Assembly (NCBI GenBank): GCA_947626675.1 | Contig: CANQTC010000004.1 | Coordinates: 114,443-178,442 of the forward strand | Direction: 5' to 3' | DNA: 64,000 nt | DNA from: an uncultured Coprococcus sp. | Lineage (GTDB): Bacteria; Bacillota; Clostridia; Lachnospirales; Lachnospiraceae | In this document: piece after piece, positions 17,751 to 26,515 of the stretch | How the letters are laid out: the number at the start of each line of letters is the position of its first letter | Numbering within the stretch: position 1 is the stretch's first letter | Notes under the pieces: model-generated | What the model saw: only the letters and a program-made list of their open reading frames with translations | The model's database searches: none | Told to the model about the DNA's origin: nothing | Program-made: the position numbers and the translations under genes

Positions 17751-19151
17751 TTATATTGACAGTAACCCTATAGAACGCAAAAGCAATATCAACAGCATTA
17801 TAGGCGCTACAAATTTAATCATTATGATATAAAGTGTCTTTCTTCCAAATTTATATCCGCCCTCTTTTACTTCATCAATAACCGTTTTGGGTTTTACAAC
17901 CCAGCCGATTAATATACATGTAAGTAATGCCACAAACGGCATCAGGCAGTTGTTACTAATGTAATCCATGATATCCAGAATTTGTCCTGTTGTACCATTT
18001 GGTAGTTTCACTTCAAAATAAAGTTTATTGTAACCAAGACACACAACGATGCCAAATATCAGCGCATAGATGGTAACAATAACCACACTTTTCTTTCTGC
18101 CAAGCTGAAACCTGTCCATAATACTTGATACAATGGCTTCCATAACTGACACCGCCGAGGTTATAGCGGCAAATGCAACCATAAGGAAAAATACAATTCC
18201 AATGATTACACCGATACTGCCCATAGCATCAAATACTTTAGGAAGCGATACAAACATAAGTCCCGGTCCCTGCGTCATACCCTTTTTTCCCATAAATACG
18301 ACAACAGCAGGTATAATCATCAGTCCTGCAAGAAGTGCGACAATCGTATCAAATATCTCTATATTATTGATAGATTTCATCAGATTAACTTCCTTCGGAA
18401 CATATGAACCATATGCAATCATAATCCCCATAGCTACACTGATTGAAAAAAACAGTTGTCCAAGTGCATCTATGATGACAGTAACCCAGTCATGAAAATT
18501 CATTCCCGTAAAATCCGGAATCAGATAAACCTTCAGTCCGTCAATACCTGTCCGCGTAATTCCATCTTCACCGGTGTGACTAATCGTGATGGAATAAACT
18601 GATATTCCAATAATCAGAATTAACAATATCGGCATCAGAAATTTACTCATTTTCTCAATGCCCTTATCTACGCCAAAAAATACGACAATTCCTGTAAATA
18701 ACAGAAATACAACCATGAATACAATAGGGCTGACTTCAGATGATATAAATCCTGTAAAATATCCATCATCTGCTGCAAGCGCTCCCTTATTTGTGATAAA
18801 AGTTACAAGGTACTTCAATACCCAGCCGCCGATTGAACAATAATATGGCAAAATAATAATCGGAACAAGCCATGCAAAAAAGCCGATTCCTTTCCATTTC
18901 GGATGTATCCTTCCATATGCTGTAAGCGGTCCCTGCTTCGTTTTTCTTCCTATCGCAATTTCCGTAGTCAGCATTGCAAATCCAAAGGTAAGCGCCAGAA
19001 TAATATAGCATAAAATAAACACACCGCCATTATCCTTCGCCGCAAGATACGGAAATCTCCAAATATTACCAAGTCCGACTGCACTGCCTGCCGCCGCAAG
19101 CACAAAACCAATACCACCTGTAAATTTTCCCCTGTCTTTCTCGTTTCTCAT
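17751..19151 (-). CDS. Sodium:neurotransmitter symporter family transporter (LeuT fold)
   Basis: The 466-aa membrane protein begins with the NSS signature FVLAAAGSAVGLGNIWRFPYLAAKDNGGVF in TM1, including the unwound segment that binds Na+ and amino acid. About 11-12 hydrophobic helices follow. It is expected to import an amino acid with Na+. Its close linkage to hisC suggests an aromatic or imidazole-type substrate, but that is inference only. A GAGGAACC site precedes the ATG. Confidence 0.9.
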   Translation of the reverse strand: MRNEKDRGKFTGGIGFVLAAAGSAVGLGNIWRFPYLAAKDNGGVFILCYIILALTFGFAMLTTEIAIGRKTKQGPLTAYGRIHPKWKGIGFFAWLVPIIILPYYCSIGGWVLKYLVTFITNKGALAADDGYFTGFISSEVSPIVFMVVFLLFTGIVVFFGVDKGIEKMSKFLMPILLILIIGISVYSITISHTGEDGITRTGIDGLKVYLIPDFTGMNFHDWVTVIIDALGQLFFSISVAMGIMIAYGSYVPKEVNLMKSINNIEIFDTIVALLAGLMIIPAVVVFMGKKGMTQGPGLMFVSLPKVFDAMGSIGVIIGIVFFLMVAFAAITSAVSVMEAIVSSIMDRFQLGRKKSVVIVTIYALIFGIVVCLGYNKLYFEVKLPNGTTGQILDIMDYISNNCLMPFVALLTCILIGWVVKPKTVIDEVKEGGYKFGRKTLYIIMIKFVAPIMLLILLLRSIGLLSI

Positions 19152-19241
19152 AACCGGTTCCTCTTAATCCCTCTATTTCTTCATCAAACATGATACTCAT
19201 TATATTAGTTTTTTATAGGAATGAAGTCAATGCAATTTTTT

Positions 19242-20042
19242 CTATTTTTCTAATCTGTTCACTTCCCTGACAAATGACAGATTGCTGCAAGTCCATATAA
19301 TTGCTATACAAAACACCGGCATAATACCCGTTTTAAATACAATACCTGTCAAAAATGTTATAATCATCAGCCACATACACACCGTATTGACAACTTTACA
19401 GGACTTATAAGATGCTTTATACATAACATACTGCTCTGCTTCGTCACAGCTTCCTTCCCATTTTTTCCTGAAATTAAGAGCAAATATATTTCCCCTTTTC
19501 TCCGGATTCAACATTCTGATATTTTTTATGACACCGGACTGGATAATCGTTGTAAATACTAAATCACATACCAGACATATCAAATCAACAAAAATCACAA
19601 GCTTTCTCACAGTTTCAGAGACAGTACTGCTTTCTACAAGCAGCATGCTCATAAAAAAGATTCCAAATGATGCAATTGTAAAAAAGGCAGTACAATTTAA
19701 AAGATTTGAAAAGCTCTTTTCTACTTTTTCAATATATTCCTCATCTTCTCCATCCCAGACTCTTGCTTTTTTTATCTGTTTTATAAGAACAGGAATACAA
19801 ACTGCTGCAAGTATTAAAATCATTATGACATACATAACAGGCAGTACATAGATGAGCGTTTTTGTCAAAAAGCTTTCTAACTGTCCACTCAAATCACTGA
19901 TTTCAAATTTTCTGGCAGCCCTGCCAACAAAAAATCCAAGCAGACCTGCTGCAAGTAAAATAATCATAAATATTGGCATATATTTTTTATTTTCTTTGTG
20001 AATCTGTTTATCTTTTTCGTCTATATATTTTTTATCCATCAT
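19242..20042 (-). CDS. DUF3169 family membrane protein
   Basis: The 266-aa protein has a charged N-terminus (KKYIDEKDKQIHKENKKY) followed by about six hydrophobic helices. I recognise the DUF3169 type; such genes usually sit next to a small XRE regulator, as here. The ATG overlaps the TGA of the XRE gene (ATGATGG), so the two are translationally coupled. Function is unknown. It is the last gene of the operon headed by the 190-aa membrane protein. Confidence 0.75.
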   Translation of the reverse strand: MMDKKYIDEKDKQIHKENKKYMPIFMIILLAAGLLGFFVGRAARKFEISDLSGQLESFLTKTLIYVLPVMYVIMILILAAVCIPVLIKQIKKARVWDGEDEEYIEKVEKSFSNLLNCTAFFTIASFGIFFMSMLLVESSTVSETVRKLVIFVDLICLVCDLVFTTIIQSGVIKNIRMLNPEKRGNIFALNFRKKWEGSCDEAEQYVMYKASYKSCKVVNTVCMWLMIITFLTGIVFKTGIMPVFCIAIIWTCSNLSFVREVNRLEK

Positions 20043-20245
20043 GTTTCCTCCACATATTCAAATATATCCTCTACTGTTACTCCACATACCTTTGCAATCT
20101 TTAAAGCCAGCGTAACGGATGGCGAATAATCTCCCCGTTCAATCTGGCTTATCGTCTGCCTCGATGTACCTACCAAAGCACCCATCTGCTGCTGATTTAC
20201 ATCAAGCACCGCTCTGTATTCCTTTAACCGATTTACTAATGGCAC
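20039..20245 (-). CDS. Small XRE/Cro-like helix-turn-helix regulator
   Basis: The 68-aa protein is a single HTH domain (RLKEYRAVLDVNQQQMGALVGTSRQTISQIERGDYSPSVTLALKIAKV) with a short acidic tail. It starts with GTG and has AGGAGGGG upstream. It overlaps the genes on both sides, so all three are one operon. The three palindromes in the operon promoter (20856-20933) are its likely binding sites, which implies autoregulation. Confidence 0.9.
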   Translation of the reverse strand: MPLVNRLKEYRAVLDVNQQQMGALVGTSRQTISQIERGDYSPSVTLALKIAKVCGVTVEDIFEYVEET

Positions 20246-20808
20246 TTCTTCCCCTCCTTTTCTTCCAGCACACTACCGGAAGATGGATAAAACATAATGC
20301 CTAACGACACACCCAATACCAGTCCAAATCCTATATTATCAATTAATATACCATAAGCTATCCCCATTATCGCAAAAACAAAAGGAGGAAAAGAACTTTT
20401 CTTACCTTTTTCTTTTCTTATCTCATATATTTTGTCATCAAAAACAATGTGTTTTATACCATAAAGCAACCCCAGTTCTTTAAGCTCCAACAATATCAAT
20501 TTTTCCATTTCTTCCTTCAAAAACGCATACGCTTCCGCAATCTCATGATATCGCAGCTCATATCTTCTTTTTTTCTCATTGCCGTCATTTTCAAGCGGAA
20601 CATTATATATGATATAATATGCTATCATTTTCTTTTTCTTATAAAATGCATATACACGTCCCTTATTTTCACTGTCGGAAAACGCGCCAAGCATCTGTTC
20701 TTTCAAAATTTCTTTTGAACTTATCATATCTGCTATATCTGCAAAAGCTTCTTTTTCTATTCTGCGCTTTGAAAAATTCTTACAATCAATCCCCTTCATC
20801 GCTTCCAT
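20236..20808 (-). CDS. Membrane-anchored protein of unknown function, first gene of the XRE/DUF3169 operon
   Basis: The 190-aa protein has a mostly polar N-terminal part (about 1-140, with a basic/acidic helix and a KKKKMIAYYIIYN strand), then two adjacent hydrophobic helices near the C-terminus (FPPFVFAIMGIAYGILIDNIGFGLVLGVSLGIMF). The start was placed at the ATG at 20808, because TGGAGG lies about 8 bases upstream; an in-frame start at 20832 adds eight residues. No family was recognised. It overlaps the XRE gene by 10 bp. Confidence 0.65.
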   Translation of the reverse strand: MEAMKGIDCKNFSKRRIEKEAFADIADMISSKEILKEQMLGAFSDSENKGRVYAFYKKKKMIAYYIIYNVPLENDGNEKKRRYELRYHEIAEAYAFLKEEMEKLILLELKELGLLYGIKHIVFDDKIYEIRKEKGKKSSFPPFVFAIMGIAYGILIDNIGFGLVLGVSLGIMFYPSSGSVLEEKEGKKCH

Positions 20809-20855
20809 ATACTTTTCCTCCACAACCTGCATCTATATCGTTTCCGGTTTTGAAA

Positions 20856-20933
20856 TGACAACTTTCCTTGTCACGACAAATCATATCATTGACAACTTTC
20901 CTTGTCAACACTTTTTGACAATTATTCTTGTCA
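20856..20933. promoter_or_regulatory. Three palindromic operators, TGACAA-N6-TTGTCA
   Basis: TGACAACTTTCCTTGTCA occurs at 20856-20873 and 20890-20907, and TGACAATTATTCTTGTCA at 20916-20933. Each is an inverted repeat with a 6-bp centre; starts are 34 and 26 bp apart. The first covers the predicted transcription start, the second the -35 and spacer, the third lies upstream. The adjacent XRE protein is the natural candidate ligand. Confidence 0.85.
20880..20908 (-). promoter_or_regulatory. Promoter of the XRE/DUF3169 operon
   Basis: TTGACA (20903-20908) and TATGAT (20880-20885) on the minus strand are exactly 17 bp apart, a near-consensus promoter. The -35 is part of the middle operator palindrome. 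Confidence 0.85.
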
Positions 20934-20947
20934 TTTTTTAAACAATG

Positions 20948-20985
20948 AAAAATAGCGGTAAACTATCAATATCAGCTTACCGCTA
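20948..20985 (-). terminator. Intrinsic terminator after the TIGR03915 gene
   Basis: On the minus strand TAGCGGTAA pairs with TTACCGCTA and is followed by TTTTT. It ends the radical-SAM/TIGR03915 operon just before the XRE operon promoter. Confidence 0.88.
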
Positions 20986-20991
20986 CAGCGT

Positions 20992-21759
20992 TTACTTCTT
21001 CTCCATAAATTCTACTGCATGTTTCCTCATCCACACCGGAAACATATTTCTCTGGCATTTTGCATTTTCACGCTGTCTGATTCCGATTGTATGAAAAAAT
21101 ACATCCCATAACACTCTGTATTCATCCGCATATTCTTCCGTTTTCTTAAGCACATTCATTTCACTGTCAGACAAATCCGTCAGATACATCTCACCATCAG
21201 CCGGATGCATAACCGCATATTTTCTATTCTCATCAATAATCATAAAATGCTCCGATGTCATTCTGTCAGCAAAATGTCCGGCAACCATATAAATCACATC
21301 GCACTTAGGCTCTATATGTGCGACATAAACCTTATTTTCTATCGCATTAAATCTTGTAAATTCCCGCCAATAATGAATTTCATTTCCAACTTTCCGCCGA
21401 TGCTCCATCATACGGATGACAACAGGCTCTGTCAGCATCCTCGTAAGCGCAGGGCCCATACGGAAACCAACATTCAAAAATCTGTATATATCATCCAATG
21501 TATCATCAGCAGAAAGCGCTGCATAATACACATCCATATATGCCTCGTATGATATGCTTTTTATAATTGAACGCACCACCTTCTTCACTTTATCAGCATC
21601 AGGTTCTATATGGATATATTCATCCATAAACGACAACTGCACGACAGGCTCTCTTATCAGGCTTACATTCTCATGTCCATACACGAGTGCATATTCCCAT
21701 GCATCATAGATACAGGTCATCATATCTTCAAATCGATTTTTACATGTAAATATTTTCAT
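20992..21759 (-). CDS. TIGR03915-type probable DNA metabolism protein
   Basis: From MKIFTCKNRFEDMMTCIYDAWEYAL the protein matches the family paired with TIGR03916 radical-SAM proteins. In some species it is fused to a uracil-DNA-glycosylase-like domain, which is absent here. Conserved blocks include FLNVGFRMGPALTRMLTEPVV, WREFTRFNAIENKVYVAHIEPKCDV, HFADRM and the C-terminal RQRENAKCQRNMFPVWMRKHAVEFM. The start at 21759 follows the family N-terminus and a GTGGGAT site; the reading frame extends to 21837. The product is 255 aa. The biochemical role is unknown. Confidence 0.8.
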   Translation of the reverse strand: MKIFTCKNRFEDMMTCIYDAWEYALVYGHENVSLIREPVVQLSFMDEYIHIEPDADKVKKVVRSIIKSISYEAYMDVYYAALSADDTLDDIYRFLNVGFRMGPALTRMLTEPVVIRMMEHRRKVGNEIHYWREFTRFNAIENKVYVAHIEPKCDVIYMVAGHFADRMTSEHFMIIDENRKYAVMHPADGEMYLTDLSDSEMNVLKKTEEYADEYRVLWDVFFHTIGIRQRENAKCQRNMFPVWMRKHAVEFMEKK

Positions 21760-21814
21760 CATATCCCACTTTTCATAAAACATCCATACACAGCATAAAT
21801 GCTGAATAATATAC

Positions 21815-23299
21815 TCACGAAACGCCAAAATCATCAAATAACGACATCTGATGATACTGTTCTGTATGCGTAATCTGCCAGTTTTCTTTTGAATGAGCCC
21901 CTATAAGCTGACGCATAATATATTTCTCTTCTATCGGCGTCTTAAACATCATATGTCCGCCGCATGTAATAAAATAATGCGCTCTTTTTAATACGACGCC
22001 CATCTTCTTTAATCCTTCATAACTCAGGCTGCCATATCTTCTTGCCTGCATAATCCTTTTTGCAGACCTCGGCCCTATCCCGGGCACACGCAAAATCATA
22101 TCGTACGATGCGGTCTGCACCTCTATTGGGAAAATATCAAGGTGACGGAGCGCCCAATCACACTTCGGATCAATCTGAACATTAAAATCCGGCTTCTCCT
22201 CTGACAGCAATTCATCTGCCTGAAAACCATAAAACCGAAGCAGCCAGTCCGCCTGATATAATCTGTGTTCACGAAGCAACGGCGGCGCTGTATCCAGTGA
22301 CGGCAATGCGCTATCTTCATTAATCGGTATATACGCTGAATAAAATACTCTTTTCAAATCAAAAGATTGATAGAGTCTTTGCGTCGTCTGAAGAAGCGTA
22401 TAGTCACTCTCTCCTGACGCACCTATAATCATCTGTGTACTCTGTCCTGCCGGAGCAAACGGTCTGATATGGTCTGAAGCACCATAGATTCCAAGTTCCC
22501 TGTCATTTGTCAAATCAAGCGCCTTCAAGCCTGAACGGGCATCGGTCTGTCCAATCATTCCTGTATTTTCCTTTTTTCCCTCTAATGATTTCATATTTTC
22601 ATCATTAAATATACTTCCCCGAAGATACCTGTTTCCAAAACTTCGCTCCATATGCGCATTTTTTCCAAGCGCAATCCTGTTTTCCGCAATTGTATTACTT
22701 ACCTTTGCCATCGGATTAATAATTGTCTGAAAGCTTTTATTCGGTGCAAGTTCCTTAAGGCTTTCTTCTGTGGGCAGCTCCAGATTGATACTGATTCTGT
22801 CTGCCAGACACCCTGCTTTTGCCAGCAATTCATCCGAAGCGCCGGGTATTGTCTTTACATGAATATATCCGTTAAAATGATATTGATTCCGTAAAAGAGC
22901 CAATGTCTCACACATTTTCTCCATTGTATATGTGGGATTTCTAAGAACGCCGGAACTTAAGAATAAACCTTCAATATAATTCCGTTTATAAAATTCCACT
23001 GTGAGTTCACATATTTCTTCCGGCGTGAACGCTGCCCTTTGTACATCATTTGATACACGATTAATACAATATTTGCAATCGTATACACAATGATTTGTCA
23101 TCAATATCTTAAGTAATGATATACACCTTCCATCAGCAGCAAAACTATGACATATTCCACAGGCTCTGGCATTTCCTAACATTCCTTTCCCGCCTTTTCT
23201 ATCTACTCCGCTGGATGTACATGCTACGTCGTATTTTGCTGCATCAGCCAATATATGCAGTTTTTCCTGTACTGATAATCCTTTTTGTAATTCGAACAT
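21815..23299 (-). CDS. TIGR03916-type radical SAM protein, putative DNA modification/repair
   Basis: The 494-aa protein has the radical-SAM cluster motif CVYDCKYC (C-x3-C-x2-C, about residue 75) after a conserved Cys-rich N-terminus (ACTSSG, ARACGICHSF). Near the C-terminus is a helix-hairpin-helix DNA-binding motif (LRVPGIGPRSAKRIMQAR). The substrate is unknown; pairing with TIGR03915 and links to uracil-DNA glycosylases suggest DNA modification or repair. The chosen ATG at 23299 lies at the predicted transcription start, with no ribosome site, so translation may be leaderless. A TTG at 23314 is the alternative. Two LexA-like boxes cover the promoter. Confidence 0.85.
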   Translation of the reverse strand: MFELQKGLSVQEKLHILADAAKYDVACTSSGVDRKGGKGMLGNARACGICHSFAADGRCISLLKILMTNHCVYDCKYCINRVSNDVQRAAFTPEEICELTVEFYKRNYIEGLFLSSGVLRNPTYTMEKMCETLALLRNQYHFNGYIHVKTIPGASDELLAKAGCLADRISINLELPTEESLKELAPNKSFQTIINPMAKVSNTIAENRIALGKNAHMERSFGNRYLRGSIFNDENMKSLEGKKENTGMIGQTDARSGLKALDLTNDRELGIYGASDHIRPFAPAGQSTQMIIGASGESDYTLLQTTQRLYQSFDLKRVFYSAYIPINEDSALPSLDTAPPLLREHRLYQADWLLRFYGFQADELLSEEKPDFNVQIDPKCDWALRHLDIFPIEVQTASYDMILRVPGIGPRSAKRIMQARRYGSLSYEGLKKMGVVLKRAHYFITCGGHMMFKTPIEEKYIMRQLIGAHSKENWQITHTEQYHQMSLFDDFGVS

Positions 23300-23334
23300 G
23301 TGTTTATTATACAAACATTCGTTCTGTTTTTCAA
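23293..23334 (-). promoter_or_regulatory. Promoter with two LexA (SOS) box candidates
   Basis: TTGAAA (23329-23334) and TATAAT (23306-23311) on the minus strand are 17 bp apart. CGAACATGTGTTTA (23293-23306) matches the Gram-positive LexA consensus CGAACRNRYGTTYC at 13 of 14 positions. On the minus strand AGAACGAATGTTTG (23312-23325) matches at 12 of 14. One box fills the spacer; the other covers the start point and start codon. Confidence 0.75.
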
Positions 23335-23356
23335 GTAGTTTTTTTAATAATATAAT

Positions 23357-23388
23357 AAAAAGCGGCAGGAATTTTTTTCCATGCCGCC
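23357..23388 (-). terminator. Intrinsic terminator after the lipoprotein gene
   Basis: On the minus strand GCGGCATGGAA pairs with TTCCTGCCGC across an A-rich loop and is followed by TTTTTATT. It ends the pta-lipoprotein transcript and insulates the SOS-type promoter next to it. Confidence 0.85.
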
Positions 23389-23418
23389 ATAAGCTTCTTT
23401 CTGTCCGTTTCGTTACAA

Positions 23419-23619
23419 TTATTCATCTTCAATACTATCTATCCCATTATATTGCTGCTGTTTGGATTTATTGTAATCGTCTACCGTTTCTGAACTTTTC
23501 TGGTATTCTTTTATCAATACATCCCCATATCCTGCTTCAGTCGTAGCTTCATCATCGCCTTTACAGGCTGTCAGTAATAATAAAATAAGTATAATGGGTA
23601 TCCATTTCATTTTTTTCAA
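23419..23619 (-). CDS. Small lipoprotein of unknown function
   Basis: The 66-aa product has a lysine-tipped hydrophobic signal (MKKMKWIPIILILLLLTAC) ending in a lipobox LTAC, so it should be lipid-anchored on the outer face of the membrane. The mature part of about 47 residues is hydrophilic and acidic, with no known motif. The start is TTG with GGGGG upstream. It begins 22 bp after pta and shares its terminator. Confidence 0.7.
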   Translation of the reverse strand: MKKMKWIPIILILLLLTACKGDDEATTEAGYGDVLIKEYQKSSETVDDYNKSKQQQYNGIDSIEDE

Positions 23620-23641
23620 TCAAAAACACCCCCTTATCAGT

Positions 23642-24625
23642 CTATGCCAATGCCGCCGTAATAATTGCCATCGAATATACTTCTGCTGCCGTACATCCAC
23701 GCGACAAATCATTAATCGGCGAATTAAGTCCTAACAAAATAGGACCGTATGCCTCAAAGTTACCCATTCTCTGGGCAATCTTATAACCAATATTACCTGC
23801 ATTGATATCAGGGAAAATAAACGTATTTGCATGTCCGCCCACTTCCGACTCCGGACATTTCTTTTTTGCTACACGCGGTGATACGGCAGCATCAAACTGA
23901 ATCTCCCCTTCAATAGGCACATCCGGACACCGTTCTTTCGTCTTTTGCGCAGCTTCACGCATCTTATCGACATCCTTTCCCGCACCTGAACCAAGCGTCG
24001 AGTAACTTAAAAATGCAACCTTCGGGTCAATTCCAAAACGACGCGCGCAATGAATTGTCTCCTCTGCTATCTCCGCCAATTCATCCACATTCGGCTTAAT
24101 ATTGATGGAACAATCACCCATTGCAAGAACTTCATTTTCACCCGTTGCGGAAGGTCTTACTAAAATAAAGCAGGAAGAAACAATCTTGTTCTGCGGCTTC
24201 GTCTTTATAAGCTGCAACGCAGGTCTTACGGTATCTGCTGTTGAATATGTAGCGCCGCCAAGCAATGCATCCGCATATCCCATTTTTACCAGCATTGTTC
24301 CAAAATAATTTGCCTGATATACATATTTTTTTGCTTCCTCTGGCGTCATCCCCTTATTCTTTCTGATTTCGCAAAACAGCTCAATCATCCTGTCCATCTC
24401 CGGGAAATTATTCGGGTCAATAATCTCTGAACCTCGTATATTAAAGCCGCTTTCCTCAGCAGCCTTATGAACCTCTTTTGGATTTCCAATCAAAATAGGG
24501 CTTAAGAAATTGCTTGCTAATAATCTGGATGATGCCTCCAAAATTCTTGGGTCAGTCCCCTCCGTAAGCACAATTTTCTTAGGACTTTTTTTCAGGATAT
24601 CTATTAACTCTCCAAAACCATACAT
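23642..24625 (-). CDS. pta: Phosphate acetyltransferase
   Basis: Pta interconverts acetyl-CoA and acetyl phosphate in acetate metabolism. The 327-aa product has the PTA_PTB core: KKIVLTEGTDPRILEAS at the N-terminus, MLVKMGYADALLGGATYSTADTVRPALQ, FLSYSTLGSGAGKDVDKMREA, EGEIQFDAAVSPRVAKKK and ANTFIFPDINAGNIGYKIAQR. The start was set at the ATG at 24625, five residues in, because GGAGG precedes it at the right spacing. The usual partner ackA is not in the window. Confidence 0.94.
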   Translation of the reverse strand: MYGFGELIDILKKSPKKIVLTEGTDPRILEASSRLLASNFLSPILIGNPKEVHKAAEESGFNIRGSEIIDPNNFPEMDRMIELFCEIRKNKGMTPEEAKKYVYQANYFGTMLVKMGYADALLGGATYSTADTVRPALQLIKTKPQNKIVSSCFILVRPSATGENEVLAMGDCSINIKPNVDELAEIAEETIHCARRFGIDPKVAFLSYSTLGSGAGKDVDKMREAAQKTKERCPDVPIEGEIQFDAAVSPRVAKKKCPESEVGGHANTFIFPDINAGNIGYKIAQRMGNFEAYGPILLGLNSPINDLSRGCTAAEVYSMAIITAALA

Positions 24626-24673
24626 TATAGTTACCTCCATATATATTCAAATCTTCCAAATTCCCTACTATCT

Positions 24674-24701
24674 ATTATATATTTTTGTTAGAATTTCTCA
24701 A
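24674..24701 (-). promoter_or_regulatory. Predicted pta promoter
   Basis: TTGAGA (24696-24701) and TATAAT (24674-24679) on the minus strand are 16 bp apart, within an AT-rich intergenic stretch. Confidence 0.6.
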
Positions 24702-24831
24702 GAAATTTCTATAAAATTTTCATATTTTATTAAAATATTTTTTATTTATAAAGCTTCATGCTAAAAGCGCGACTTCTTCACAAAAATTATTTAATATTTT
24801 TGAGCCGTATATGCCCTGCATCCGGTGCAAA

Positions 24832-26223
24832 TCATCCTGCAAGATTTTGAATCCAGACATCTTTCTTTACAAGAATATAGGCAATAAACATCTTTATAAT
24901 TTCTGCTCCCTGACATATCATATACATATACAGGACAGAAATATCCGTTTTGTATGCCAGCAGCAATCCCAGTGGAACAACAAAGCACCATGCATATACA
25001 CTGTCAAACAGAAATGTAATAAGCGTTTTTCCTCCTGAACGAAGCGTAAAATAGGCGGCATTTGTATATGTACATACAGGCATCAGACATGCCATTATCA
25101 TAATAAATCTTACAGCCAGATAGCGCACCTCATCTGTCGTATTATACAGATATGGGAAAAATGGCGCTGTTGCCGCCATTAATGCCGCAATTCCCGTACA
25201 AATAATAACTGCAAACACACGCATCTTTCTCGCCGAATCCTTTGCTTCTTTCAGCTTACCTGCCCCCAGAAGCTGTCCTACTAGAATGGCAATTGCATCG
25301 CCAAATGCAAGAAATACTATATTAAATACATTATTAATTGTATTACATATATTAATTCCTCCTACTGCCGCAAGTCCCCTTTTGGAATAGCAATGTGTAA
25401 TCATCGTAACCGATGCCGCCCATAAACATTCATTTATAAGAAGCGGCATTCCTTTCAGCAAAACATTTTTCACAATGCCGGAAGGAATATGAAATTTTTC
25501 AAATATCCCAAACATAAATGGAAACTTTTCTTTATGTCTTATACTCCATGCCACAACTATAAAACATTCCACAATACGGGAAAGTACGGTTGCAATTGCT
25601 GCACCTGTCACCCCCATCGCAGGCGCGCCGAATTTGCCAAATATGAGTATATAATTAAACAAAACATTCACACATACAGCAACAATCCCCGCTTTCATCG
25701 GAAGCACTGTTTCTCCGGTTTCCCTGAGTGTACCAGTATAACACTGACTTAAAACAAACGGAATTAATCCGAGCAGCATAACTGCCATATAATCTTTTGA
25801 ATATTCTAACGTTGCATCTATATTTCCGGTATTGCTTCCGGCATGTAAAAACATATTGATAAGCGGATTTTGAAAGAAATATAAAATTCCCATACCGGCA
25901 AGCAGTATAACTCCGCCAATAACAAATTTCATTCTTACCACATTTTTTATATTCTCATCATCATGACTTCCAAAAAACTGTGCTACAAATATTCCTGCCC
26001 CGGCAAGCCCACCAAATATACTGAGATTAAATACAAATATTAACTGGTTGACAATTGCCACACCAGACATCTGATCTGTTCCTACCCTTCCGACCATCAG
26101 ATTATCTAACAAATTGACAAAGTTTGTAAAACCATTCTGCACCATAATCGGTATCGCCACAGCCATGACTTTTTTATAAAATGCCTTATCGCCAAAATAC
26201 TTACTTTTCATGTTTCTTATCAC
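24832..26223 (-). CDS. MATE family efflux transporter
   Basis: A 463-aa protein with about 12 membrane helices. MATE features are PIMVQNGFTNFVNLLDNLMVGRVGTDQMSGVAIVNQLIFVF at the N-terminus, repeated weakly in the second half (GMPLLINECLWAASVTMI...GDAIAILVGQLLGAGKLKEAKDSARKM). It probably exports cationic drugs or metabolites with Na+ or H+. The start is a GTG closely behind GAGGAG; an internal ATG four codons on is an alternative. It is divergent from the MerR gene and has no companion. Confidence 0.9.
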   Translation of the reverse strand: MIRNMKSKYFGDKAFYKKVMAVAIPIMVQNGFTNFVNLLDNLMVGRVGTDQMSGVAIVNQLIFVFNLSIFGGLAGAGIFVAQFFGSHDDENIKNVVRMKFVIGGVILLAGMGILYFFQNPLINMFLHAGSNTGNIDATLEYSKDYMAVMLLGLIPFVLSQCYTGTLRETGETVLPMKAGIVAVCVNVLFNYILIFGKFGAPAMGVTGAAIATVLSRIVECFIVVAWSIRHKEKFPFMFGIFEKFHIPSGIVKNVLLKGMPLLINECLWAASVTMITHCYSKRGLAAVGGINICNTINNVFNIVFLAFGDAIAILVGQLLGAGKLKEAKDSARKMRVFAVIICTGIAALMAATAPFFPYLYNTTDEVRYLAVRFIMIMACLMPVCTYTNAAYFTLRSGGKTLITFLFDSVYAWCFVVPLGLLLAYKTDISVLYMYMICQGAEIIKMFIAYILVKKDVWIQNLAG

Positions 26224-26459
26224 ATTCTCCTCTTTTATCCTTATCGTTGTCTGAAAAAATGGTTAGTAACGTACATCATAACATTTCTGTCCAATTTTTC
26301 AATCCCATTTTTTATTCCGAACCAAAGCGTTCATCTTTCTTTTTGGATATGTCTACACTGTTCTATTTATTAGCTTAAATAATTCCTCTATATAGATATT
26401 GATTTACATTTCTTATAGCATTAAGATTTCATGTAGAAAGTCGTGAACAAAAAATGCCG

Positions 26460-26490
26460 TTGACTTTACCCTTACGGCAAAGTGTATACT
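26460..26490 (+). promoter_or_regulatory. MerR-type promoter with a 19-bp spacer and dyad operator
   Basis: TTGACT (26460-26465) and TATACT (26485-26490) are separated by 19 bp, the overlong spacing diagnostic of MerR-activated promoters. The spacer holds the near-palindrome ACTTTACC-CTTAC-GGCAAAGT. The adjacent MerR gene is therefore probably autoregulated. Confidence 0.85.
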
Positions 26491-26515
26491 TCAAGAAAAA
26501 AGGTGGTGATTATCA

